Below, in pieces: positions 37,594 through 49,335 of a stretch of 64,000 nucleotides of DNA. A model generated the notes under the pieces. The model searched no databases. It was not told the DNA's origin and saw only the letters and a list, made by a program, of their open reading frames with translations. The stretch's first letter is position 1; every line of letters starts with the position of its first letter. The position numbers and the translations under genes were made by a program. Where the stretch lies: assembly GCA_029783825.1 (NCBI GenBank), contig JAREIK010001331.1:124137-188136 (forward strand), given 5' to 3'. This stretch comes from Sapria himalayana (taxonomy: Eukaryota; Streptophyta; Magnoliopsida; Malpighiales; Rafflesiaceae).

Positions 37594-40500
37594 TATCTCA
37601 ATTTATTTTGTAATTAATATTAATATATAAATAAACAAATAAATAATTAATATGAATATTTAAAATTATAATGAAAAAAAATGAGATTTATTATTTATTA
37701 TTTAGGGATACTATTTTAATTTAAATTAGATCAGGCTCACTAATAATTTATTTTGTAATAAATATTTTAATAAAAATAAACTAATAAATAATTAAAATAA
37801 AAATTTAAAATTAAACTGAATAAAATTTAAAATGAGATTTATGATTTATTATTACTGTATACCAGTTTAATGGTTTAAGTATTTAGAGGTTTTTTCATTT
37901 AGGATTTTAGCAATTTATGTTTTTAGGGTATACCAGTTTAAAGGATTATCTATATAGGGGTATCGGGATTTTGTAGTTTAGTTATTTAAGTGTTTAGGCA
38001 TGTAGTGATTTATAGGTTTTATTTAAACAAAGAAATAACAAAAAAAATATTTTTTTTATTTTTTCACATGTTCAAAGGTTATAATCTTTGAAAATATAAA
38101 AATTTTAAAACTTTTTTCAAAAGTGATTACAATATTTAGTTATAATAATTATTAAATTTATATATCATATAAATTCAATATAAACTTTTTTATTGATAAA
38201 TATTCTAATAATGATCAAAAAATAAAATTAATAATCTATTATTAATAATTATATATCAATTAAAATATAATTACAAAACCTAAAATGATTCAGAAACAAA
38301 GCAAAATATATTAGTATATAATATTTTTTTGTTTTTAATTTTTTTCTTCTTTTATTAAGTTTATCTTTATTTTTTTTTGTTGAAAAATAATTTATATAAA
38401 TTATATTTGTATAACTTATAATTTATTATGTAATTAATATTTATATAAAAATAAACAAATAAATAATTAAAATGAATATTTAAAATTATAATGAAAAAAA
38501 TAAAAATGAGATTTATTATTTATTATTTAGGATATACATGTTTAAAAAATTTATCTATTTAGGGTTTTCGAGATTTAGAAGTTATTGATTTAAGTATTTA
38601 GGCATTTAGTGGTTTATAGGTTTTATTAAAACAATGAAATAACAAAAAATTTATTTTTGATATTTTTTGAAATTTTCAAAGGTTATAACATTTCAAAATA
38701 TAATAATTTTAAAATTTTTTTAAAAATGTGAATGCAATATTTAGTAATAATAAATTATATAACTATATATAATATAAACTAAATATAAAACAATTTTATT
38801 TATAGATATTATATAAATTATCAAAAAAATAAATTAATAAACTATTATTAATATGATCGATATAAATTAAAATATAATTAAAAAACCTAAAATGATTCAA
38901 AATCAAAGTAAAATTTATTACTAAATAATAATTTTTTTTTAGTTTTTGCATCATTTTAAAGGTTTTGTCATTTAGGAGTTTAGCAATTTATGTTTTTTGG
39001 AATTTTGTGGTTAAGTTTTATTTAAACAATAAAATAACAAAAAAAAATTGTAATTTTTTCTCATTTTCACAGGTTATAACCTTTGAAAATATAATAATAT
39101 TTAAAATTTTTTGAAATGTGAATACAATATTTAGTTATAATAATATTAATAATTATATATCATATAAATTCAATATAAACAATTTTATTAATAGATAATA
39201 AAATAATGATCAAAATTTAAATTAATAAACTATTAATAAAAATATTGATATTAATAAAAATATATTTAAAAAACCTAAATTGATTCAAAATTAAAGTAAA
39301 ATATATTACTGGATTATAATTTTAAATTTTTAAATTTTTACTTGTTTTATAAGCAAATATTTTTTTTGATTCAAAATAAATTATTTAAAATATATATGTT
39401 GCTCTCATAATTTAATTTGTCATAAATATTTCTATAAAAATAAACTAATAAATAATTAAAATGAATATTTAAAATTATAATAAATAGAAATAAAAATTAA
39501 ATTTATTAATTATTAAGTAATATATAGCAGTTTAAAGGTTTATGTATTTAGGCATTACGAGGTTTAGGAGTTTACTGATTTATCTGTGTATACATTTAAT
39601 GGTTTATAGGTTTTATTAAAAAAATAAAATAATAATTTTTTTTTTATTTTTTTTTGATATTTTCAAAGGTTATAACCTTTGAAAATAAAATAATTTTAAA
39701 TTTTTTTTAAATGCGAATAACATATTTAGTTATAATAATCATTATATTTATATATCAAATAAATTCAATATAAATAATTTTATTGATAAATATTCTAATA
39801 ATGATCAAAAAATAAATTAATAATCTATTATTAATAAGATAGATATCAATTAAAATATAATTATAAAACCTAAAATGATTCAGAAGCAAAGCAAAATATA
39901 TTAATATATAATAATTTTTTGTTTTGAAATTTTTTTACTTTAAAAAAGTTTATCAATAATTTTTTGATGAAAAATAATTTATATATAATATATTTGTCTA
40001 ACTCAATTTATTTTGTAATTAATATTTATATATAAATAAACAAATAAATAATTAAAATGAATATTTAAAATTATAATGATAAAAAATGAGATTTATTATT
40101 TATTATTTAGGGATACCTATTTAATTTAAATTAGATTTGTCTCACTAATAATTTATTTTGTAATTAATATTTCTATAAAATAAATTTATAAATAATTAAA
40201 ATAAAAATTTAAAATTATACTGAATACAAATTACATTGAGATTTATGATTTATTATTAATGTATACCACTATAATGATTTAAGTATTTAGAGGTTTAGTC
40301 ATTAGGACTTTAGCAATTTATGTTTTTTTAGGCTTTTAGTGGTTTATAGATTTTATTTAAAAAAATAAAATAACAGAAAAAATTTCTATAATTTTTTATC
40401 ATTTTCATAGGTTATAACATTTGAAAATATAATAATATTTAAAATTTTTTGAAATTTTAAAATAATATTTTGTTATAATAATATTAATAATTATATATCA

Positions 40501-40775
40501 TATAAATTTAATATTAATAATTTTATTGATAGATCCTATAATAATGATCAAAAATTAAATTTATAAACTATTAATATTAAGATAGATATTAATAAAAAAA
40601 ATTTTACAAAACCGAAATTGATTCAAAATTAAAGTAACTTATATTACTTGATAATAATTTTTAATTTTTAAATTTATACTTCTTTTATTAGCGTATATTT
40701 TTATTAGATAAATAATATATTATTTAAATTATATTTGTCCCACTCATTATTTATTTTGATATAAATGTTAATATC
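37594..40775 (+). repeat. Satellite array, block 7 (deletion-compressed)
   Basis: Cores start near 38069, 38673, 39064, 39660 (perfect) and 40402. Compared with 10.2-19 kb this block jumps twice: near 37925 it passes from the equivalent of 10.5 kb to 14.73 kb, and near 38957 from the equivalent of 15.76 kb to 17.08 kb. Insert B and several monomers are therefore missing. It ends where copy 2 of the hAT begins abruptly. Confidence 0.9.
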
Positions 40776-43700
40776 CGTGACCCAACCAGAAGTCTTGTCC
40801 CGAAAGAACGGGACTAAGAAAAATCCATTGACTTTGCCATTTCCCTATCATGTTCTATCACGTATATTTTCTTTTGGGATGGTTCCGGATCTTAAGCAAT
40901 ATCCATCTCGAGAACCGTCTCATCCTAAAAAACTGATACTAGAACAAGGAATATATATAAATATATAACTTGAAGATGCCACCAATTCCGCTACTACCCA
41001 TCCAATTCCGACGCACCTAGTGCTGTTCCGATGAGTTCCAGGCCACTCATGCCATTCTAGCCGCATTTAGTTAGGTCCAGCCATTGTCCGTCGCACTTTT
41101 AGTGGCCTCCACCGTGTCCCTGATGCCACTAGCCTTTTTGTTTGTTTTTTGATGAGAATTGAGTGATTAATTATTATTATTATGCATCATAGTCAGTTTT
41201 GTTGAGTATTGGTTGTGGTGTTGTGGTTTGGCCGAATAAGTAGGTTGAATGTGTTATAGTCAGTTTTGTAGAGTTTGCTTGTTTGACATATTTATATGTA
41301 TTTATGCTTAACATATCATATTAATTAATGGCAATGCAGATGACACAAACCAGCGGTAAACGAAAAATACAATAAATTGAAGATGATCAGATCTCAAATG
41401 ATCAAAGTACTGGTAAATCCAATCATCATCCTTTCACGAACCCTCGTATTGTTTTGGCAGGTTCTTCAATTCCAATTGTAAAAGAAAGTCAAGGGACATC
41501 TGAACATTAAGCTCATAAAAAGTATAAGTCTGCTGTTTAGGAAATTTATGAGATATTAGTTTATTCAGAGAGAAATGAAACTAGTAGGGAAGCTTGTATA
41601 TGGTGTAGGAAAGAATATTTGGCAAAAAGTGATCAAGGTACTTCGGGTTTATAAAAATACATGAGAGAGACTTGTAGGAAATTTCAACACAAAAAGTAAT
41701 TAATAGAAGCTCACAAAGGTAAAGAAAAGTCACAAAATTTGTTGAGTTTCACTAAAGATACTAGTTCAGAGGATAACAAATTAACTTTTTGGAAATTTGA
41801 TCAACAACTAGTTAGGGAGGCTTTGGTGAAAATGATCATAAAATATGAATTGGCTTTTTGTTTTGTTGAGAGGGATGAGTTTAAGGAGTTTTGTGAAGTT
41901 AGTGTGCCTCAATTTAAAATTTCATCTTGGCACTCTACACTGAGGGATTGTTTTTCTTTGTTTGTGAAGGAAAAGAAGAAATTATTAGATAGCATATCAT
42001 CTCATGGTAGTAGAGTTTCATTGACTACCAACACTTGGACTAGCATTCAAAATTTGTCTTATATATGTTTGACTGTACATTTCATTGATTCTCAATGGAA
42101 TATCCATAAAAGGCTTTTGAACTTTTGTGTAATTAAATGTAATTCTAGAGTTAATATTAGAAAATGCTATTGAGTTTTGCAAGAATGAATGGGGTTTGAG
42201 AAAGTTGATGTTCATTACTGTTGACAATGTATCAAATAATGATGTTGTAGTTGAACAATTGAAAAAAATGCTTGTGAAGAATAGTGTTGTACCTTTTAGA
42301 GGTGAGCATTTTCATATGAGATGTTGTGCTCATATCCTAAACTTAATTGTCAGAGATGGCATTGCAGTATTAGAGGGTGCTATTCAAAAAATTAGAGGTG
42401 TGGTGAAATATGTGAGGAGCAGTCCTAAAAGATTAGATATGTTTAAGTTATGTGTTGAAGAAGCAAACTTGACATACGGATCTTCATTGCAATTAGATTG
42501 TCCCACAATATGGGATTCAACTTATTTGATGCTACAAATTGATATAAAATATCAAAAAGAATTTGCTAAGTGGAGTACAAAGACAAAAGGTTTTTGAAGG
42601 ATTTTGGTTCTAACGTTCCAACTGAGAGAGGCTGCACAAACGCCAAAATTTTGGTTCGTTTCTTGAAAACTTTTTATGAGGTAACTTGTAAATTTTTTGG
42701 CTCCTAATATTCTACCTATAGTGTTTATTTTCCTCAGATTATTCGAATTTTGAAAAAAAATTGAGCTTTGTTAAAATAGTAAAGATACAATTGTGTCTGA
42801 AATGGGTATGAAAATGAGGCAAAAATTCAACAACTATTTGGATACTCTTCAGTTAACAAATATTATGCTTTTTGTAGCAGTAGTGTTGGATACTTCATAT
42901 AAGCTCAAATATCTCAAGGTTAAGTACACTTAGCATTATGGAGAGGAATTAGCTAAAAATTTGGTAAAAAATGTTATAAATTCTTTAAATGAGATGATGG
43001 ATAATTATAAAGATTTAAATGAAGATAAATCAAAAGAAGATGATTTCTCTTCTACAGTGTTGAAGAAAAATTATGATTTATTTGATTGTAGTGATACTTA
43101 TGTTGATGATTTATTTTATTGAATTGAAGAAAGAACAAGAAGTTGCAGCTTTGGAAGAGTTAGATAGGTACTTCGAGGACAAACTTGAAGAAAATAGAAT
43201 TGATTTTGATCATCTTAATTGGTGGAAGGTAAATGAGGTTAGGTATCCTTCTTTGGAAAATGGAGCAAGAGATGTATTTGCTATCCAAGCATCTATTTTG
43301 GCCTACGAATCTACATTTAGCAATGGGGAAAGAACTTTAGATAAATTTAGGAGTTCTTTAACACCTATTACAGCCGAAGTTCTCATATGTCTACAAGATT
43401 GATTGAGAAGCTCAAACAAACCTATTGAAATTGAAAAATTAGTTTAAGACCTTGATGATAATGAATCAGGTTAGTATACAAATCTTGTAAATTTTAATTT
43501 CACTTTTACTTCTTTTATTCATTCAATTTAATAAAAATATGGTTCAATTATAATTTTCAAAGGCGTCATAAGATCCAAATATTTTTCCAACTATAGTTGG
43601 CCAACTAAATTTGGAATGGATGTATTAAATTTAATAAGGTAATATTTTGTTTTTTTATCACTCTTTCATCTTATAAATTTATGTCTACATGATTAACATG

Positions 43701-44442
43701 TTTTCATCTTTGGTTGTCCTTCTACAGTGGAAGAAGAAAAGAGAGGAGTTGTAGAAGAGATAATTAATTCGGTATGGATTTTCGTTGCTGTTCCGGGGCA
43801 GGCCTTTGAAATGATTATTATCATGGTTGTTATTAGTTGTATTTTTTTTATTATATTATGCTGCTTAATTTTAGCAATTACTTAAGTAGTAATTGCTGCT
43901 ACCAATGTTTGTGTTCATCTTTAGCTATTCATTAATATATTAAGTAATTGTTTAAAAAATATAGTATTGCTATTATGGTTAACTTTCACTCGGCTGAACA
44001 AAGCCAACTTGTGATAAAACAAACAACCAAATTAAGCACACAACTCGGTCCCGTTCTAATTAACATTTCTATTCTTTTCTACACATCAAAGCTTTCGACA
44101 AGGTAATGGAACTCGTTTGCGGTATTCAGCCTATTTGACAAAATTAAATTGACCCAATTTGAGTTTGAAAGATACATATTTAAGGAATGATAAATGGTAC
44201 AATAAAAGGTTTCAAAATGAATTACCTTGGCTGGTTTGATTAAAATAAATTGAAAAAAATGTCCAAACTCCATTCTGTCCAATAACCATTTTTCCTACCC
44301 AAAATCCCTGATCTACGTCGCCTCCCGTCCCGATATTATCAACCATGGGACGGGTCTGGATCTTCAAAAAAAAATCTCCGAACTGTGGGAAGGGACTATA
44401 GATTTGTAATCCCCATCCCGTCCCGTCCCATGAACACCCCTA
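40776..44442 (+). mobile_element. hAT DNA transposon, copy 2 (5' truncated)
   Basis: Homologous to 19065-22753 nearly end to end but lacking the left TIR. Satellite equivalent to about 18890 is joined straight to sequence equivalent to about 19090, so one deletion removed about 200 bp of flanking satellite plus the first 25 or so bases of the element. The right end is intact, ending AACACCCCTA at 44442, followed by GAATATAGTGGTTT, a mutated form of the same satellite target site. Same target and same flanks mean this is a segmental duplicate of copy 1, not a second transposition. Without the left end it cannot be mobilised. Confidence 0.92.
41328..43469 (+). pseudogene. hAT transposase pseudogene, copy 2
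   Basis: Same gene as 19646-21783 with different damage. Shared: the TAA at codon 16 and the BED-like finger with C-x2-C (ACIWCRK, about 41597). Long intact stretches are 41739-42173 and 42196-42597 (transposase core) and 43073-43402 (C-terminal dimerisation region with LDRYFEDKLEE, DHLNWWKVNEVRYPSL and YESTFSNGERTLDKFRSSL). The third acidic residue is codon 43307. Defects: several stops in the N-terminal part including TGG-to-TAG and TGG-to-TAA changes; an extra A near 42163; a 1-base loss near 42570; the first catalytic Asp is Asn (TTNTW, codon 42030); the Arg of the PTRW motif is Ile; TGA at 43400 replaces the conserved Trp that is TAG in copy 1. No activity is expected. Confidence 0.88.
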
Positions 44443-46848
44443 GAATATAGTGGTTTAAAGGTTTTATTTATAAAATAAAATAACAAAAAATTTATTTTAT
44501 TATTTTTTGATATTTTCAAAGGTTTTAACCATTTAAAATATAATAATTTTTATATTTTTGTCAAATGTCAATACAATATTTAGTTATACTAATCATTATA
44601 TTTATATATTATATAAATTCAATATAACAATTTTATTGATAAATATTCTAATAATTATCAAAAAATAAATTAATAATCTATTAATAATAAGATATATATT
44701 AATTAAAATTTAATTATAAATCTTAAAATGATTTAGAAGCAAAGAAAAATATATTACTAAATAATAATTTTTTTTTTTGTATTTTTTATTCTTTTAATAA
44801 GTTTATCTATATTTTTTTAATGAAAGATTTTTTATATAAATTATATTTGTCTAACTTATAATTTATTTTGTAATTAATATTTATATATAAATAAACAAAT
44901 AAATAATTGAAATGAATATTTAAAATTATAATGAAAAAAAAGAGATTTATACTTTATTATTTAGGGTATACCAGTTTAATTTAAATTATATTTGTCTCAC
45001 TAATAATTTATTTTGTAATTAATATTTCAATAAAAATAAATTTATCAATAATTAAAATAAAAATATGAAATTATACTGAATAAAAATTAAAATTAGATTT
45101 ATGAATTATTATTAATGTATACCAGTTTAATATTTTAAGTATTTAATGGTTTTGTCGTTTAGGACTTTAGCGATTTATGTTTTAAGGCATTTAGTGGTTT
45201 ATTGGTTTTGTTTAAATAATGAAATAACAAAAAAATTATTTTTGATATTTTTTCACATTTTCAAAGGTTATAACCTTTGATAATATAATAATTTTAAAAT
45301 TTTTTAAAAATGTGAATACAATATTTAGTTATAATAATAATTATAATTATATATAATATAAACTAAATATAAACAATTTTATCGATAGATATGATATCAA
45401 TTATCTAGTTTAATTTTAATTATATCTGTCTCACTAATAATTTATTTTGTAATTAATATTTCTATAAAATTAAATTGATAAATAATTAAAATAAAAATTT
45501 TAAATTATACTGCATAAAAATTAAAATGAGATTTATGATTTATTATTAATGTGTACTAGTTTAATGGTTTAAGTATTTAGATGTTTTGTCATTTCAAAAT
45601 TTAGTGATTTATGTTTTTAGGCATTTAGTGGGTTATAGGTTTTATTTTAACAATAAAATAATAAAAAAAATTTATAATTTTTTCTCATTTTCCTAGGTTA
45701 TAACCTTTGAAAATATAATAATTTTTAAAATATTTTAAATGTAAATATAATATTTTATTTATAATAAAATTATTAATTATATATCATATAAATTCAATAA
45801 AAACAATTTTATTGATAGATATTATAATAATGATCAAAAATTAAATTAATTAACTATTAATAAAAAGATAGAAATTAATTAAAAAATATTTACAAAACCC
45901 AAATTGTTTCAAAATTAAAGTAAAATATATTACTGGATAATAATTTTAAATTTTAAATTTTTTACTTCTTTTATATGCGTATATATATTATTTCATTAAA
46001 AATAAATTATTTAAATTATATTTGTCACACTCATAATTTATTTTGTAATAAATATTTCTATAATAATAAACTAATAAATAATTAAAATGAATATTTAAAA
46101 TTATAATAAATAAAAATAAAAATTATATTTATTATCTATTATGTATTATATATCAGTATAATGGTTACCGTAATTAGGCATTATGGGGTCTAGGAGTTTA
46201 CTTATTTAACTTTGTATGCATTTAGTAGTTTATAGGTTTTATTTAAAAAATAAAAAAACAAAAATTTATTTTTATTATTTTTTGATATTTTCAAAGTTTA
46301 TAACCTTAGAAAATATAATAATTTTTAAATTTTTTTCAAAAGTGAATTCAATATTTAGTTGTAATAATCATTATATTTATAAATCATATAAATTAAATAT
46401 AAACTATTTTATTGATAAATATTCTAATAATGATCAAAAAATAAATTAATAATTTATTATTAATAAGACAGATACCAATTATAATATAATTACAAAACCT
46501 AAAATGATTCAGAAACAAAGCAAAATATATTACTATATATTAATTTTTTGTTTTGAATTTTTTTTTCTTTTAAATAGTTTCTCAATATTATTTTGATGGA
46601 AAATAATTTATATAAATTATATTTGTGTAACTCATAATTTATTTTGTATTTAATATTTATATACAAATAAACAAAAATTTGAATATTTAAAATTAAAATG
46701 AAAATAAATGAGATTTATTCTTTATTATTTTGGATATACTGGTTTATTTTAAATTAGATCTGTCTCACTAATAATTTATTTTATAATTAATTTTTTTATA
46801 AATTTAAACTGATAAATAATTAAAATAAAAATTAAAATTATACTGAAT
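44443..46848 (+). repeat. Satellite array, block 8
   Basis: Cores start near 44513, 45258, 45688 and 46288. The first monomers correspond to 22754-24500 and the last to the monomers just before A1 and A2, so hAT copy 2 is linked to insert A3 by about 2.4 kb of satellite. Long-variant junctions occur near 44975, 45410 and 46745. Confidence 0.9.
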
Positions 46849-47967
46849 AATTAAAATAATTTATTTTGTTCCTCTCTCAACTCTAGAATGATTCTTAAAG
46901 CTCTAACCAAAATAATATGATCTTTTACTTTATCTCTATTATGTCTCATCATATTTGATGTTGAATCACTGGGCTATCAAAGGTAATTTAACTCATGTAC
47001 ACTAACAGACTAAGCAAAGTTGTACCCCTATGTGTTGAAATAGCTAGTTGTTGAGGATGCTATTTATATTGATAATTGTAATTTCTTCTAAAATATCTAT
47101 CATGCACGCACACAGAGCAATTTTTTTTAAAATATAGTTCACCTCTAAAAAAATAACCACCTTGTAGCCTATTAGAACAAACTAGCCCCAGGGTGGTTTG
47201 AACAGGGCAAGAAGCATGGGCTCTCTATCAATCAAGGATCAAAAAATTTATTTTATTGGCATGTCTAAGCCTTTTTTTCATATACTCATGGATATGAAAA
47301 GTATAATTTCTTTCTTTTTATATTAAATGAGTTTTGTATACAAACTCACAATACCCAAAAAAAGCATAAATGAATCATATTCAAATTTATACAAGGTTTT
47401 AATAATTTCTTAAAATATTAGTCTTGCATATTGAGACTTGAGGTCTCAAATCAAAGGAAAAAGTCATAGTGATATTTCCAATCCCAAGAATTTTAGCTAT
47501 AGAAAGTTATAAAGAGTAGTACTCGAGCTTTATCTATTTCTAGGGTCATGACTATTGCTCTTGAGGAATGTCCAAAGTTACAATCCTTCCTAGTGCAATG
47601 ACTTTGTAATATAAACGTAAATGCACAAGCTATGGTCATATCCAATACTGTGACCTAGTATTATAGTGTTTAAATATGTATTCTGATCATTCTTAGTGCC
47701 ATAACAATATGTTCAACAGAGAGACACAAGTTATGGCATATTTTCATCGATCTGATTTTGTGTTCTAGAGACAAAATATACAATCATGACCATTGCAAAT
47801 GCTACAATAATCTAAAGCAAGAAAGAGACTAAATCCATAACTCTCCCCTTGATTCATGACTTTGTGTTACATATACAAAAAGTTAAATCTGTGACATTCC
47901 TAAAAGTTGTGAATTTCAATTTAAATTTAATACTTAGTCATTTGATTATAAAAGTCCAAAACATGAG

Positions 47968-48063
47968 ATTTAGGATTTAGGGTTTATGGATGAGGGTTAT
48001 AGTTTATGGTTTAAGGTTTAGGATTTAAAGTTTAGGGTTTATGGTTTTTTTTGTCTTTTTTTT
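47968..48063 (+). repeat. Telomere-like repeats and T-run in A3
   Basis: Degenerate TTTAGGG-type 7-bp units run into TTTTTTTTGTCTTTTTTTT. Same layout as in A1 and A2. Confidence 0.65.
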
Positions 48064-49335
48064 GAAAAATACACACTTTATTTATCATTTAGGCACACAA
48101 CTTACAATAGACTAAAAAGCTGACTAATTTTGGCCAGCACACCAAATCCTATGCACCTTAATGATTATATGCATAAAATACATAAAACAACATAATGCCT
48201 AATAATTCCAAGCATACGAATACAACTAAAATCAGCTGGCATTCTCGGAAATCAGAGTTGGCATTGAGTCATTATGAGCATTGCGTCCTTTCCATTCGGA
48301 TTTGTCCAAGCCTTTTGGAGGAACCTGAATGATGCACCATATTAAAACTATGCAAATATAAGATTGTGCATTTGTGTGACATGCAGCATCAAGCGTTTGC
48401 CTATGTCATTGCTATGCAATGGAATACATGTAAAACTAAATACCCACAAATCCACAAGTCCATATCTATGGCACTTTGTCAATTCATTTTCAGCTCTGAA
48501 TTCCACATTCTTTTTATCCAAAGATCATTAAAAGAGTATCTCATGGGTTAGAATGCTTCCTACTCGAGCTCCATGAAGTGGCTGTATGTTGCACCGACAA
48601 AATATTAAAAAATATGCATTCATTGGTGTGCATGTGCGATGAGGTCCATCTCATAGTCTAAATATCTAGGCGTACAACCAAGCAAGAATACAAGTAAAAT
48701 TACAAAATGTTATAAAGATGGGTCTTCTGCTCCCAGGAGTGCAGCATCGCCTAATGTGTATTTACAAAATGCATTAGTGGGCCCCAGTTAGAGATATTCA
48801 TAGGTCCAGTTTCCCTCATTGCATGCTACATAGAGAACATACAAGATTGTATGTGTGAGTATGTCATGATCTATCTCTTCAAGTACATGGTGCATACAAA
48901 GTCCAAAATACAAATAAGACTACAAAGATAAACTACAAGTTTGAATCTTATGCTCCCATGTGGCTGGTCTGGACTCCATTGCTTATCGGCCCTGCCTGGT
49001 GATGCTTCGGATTTTGGCAGCTCTCCAATTAATTATGGATTACCCGCTACTCTTGTTGGGAGGCGGTTGGGTGGCTTCTATGCTGCCTGATAAGGCTAGT
49101 GGGACCCACTCCTAGCAACTTCTAGGTTTACTACCAACCACTTTGCTCAGTCTCGTCAGTTGTCTCAATGTTATCATCCCGGCTTGCTAGTGGGGCCCTT
49201 TACAAGCAGGTGGCCCATACTTCTTGCTACTTCCAGGACTTGCTGCCCCCTGTAAATGCTACACCAAAATGGACAAGAATTTGTGCATGTGTGTACTGTG
49301 GTCCGTCGCTATGTGTGTGTGGTGCAGAAGTATCA
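48045..49335 (-). other. Possible retroposed polyadenylated transcript in A3
   Basis: The minus-strand reading ends in AATAAA followed within about 15 bases by an A-rich tail, as in A1. The body has no open frame shared with A1 and A2. The source transcript is not recognised. Confidence 0.4.

Larger units (their letters stand above)
46849..49335. repeat. Insert A, copy 3 (full length)
   Basis: About 2.49 kb, collinear with A1 over its whole length. It keeps about 48 bp (47901-47948) that A1 lacks, between two TAAAAGT repeats. The TTTAGGG-like tract is at 47968-48044, the T-run at 48045-48063 and a minus-strand AATAAA at 48082-48077. Frames open in A1 near 7036 (minus) and 7809 (plus) carry indels or stops here. 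It exits to satellite at the same octamer block as A1. Confidence 0.75.
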
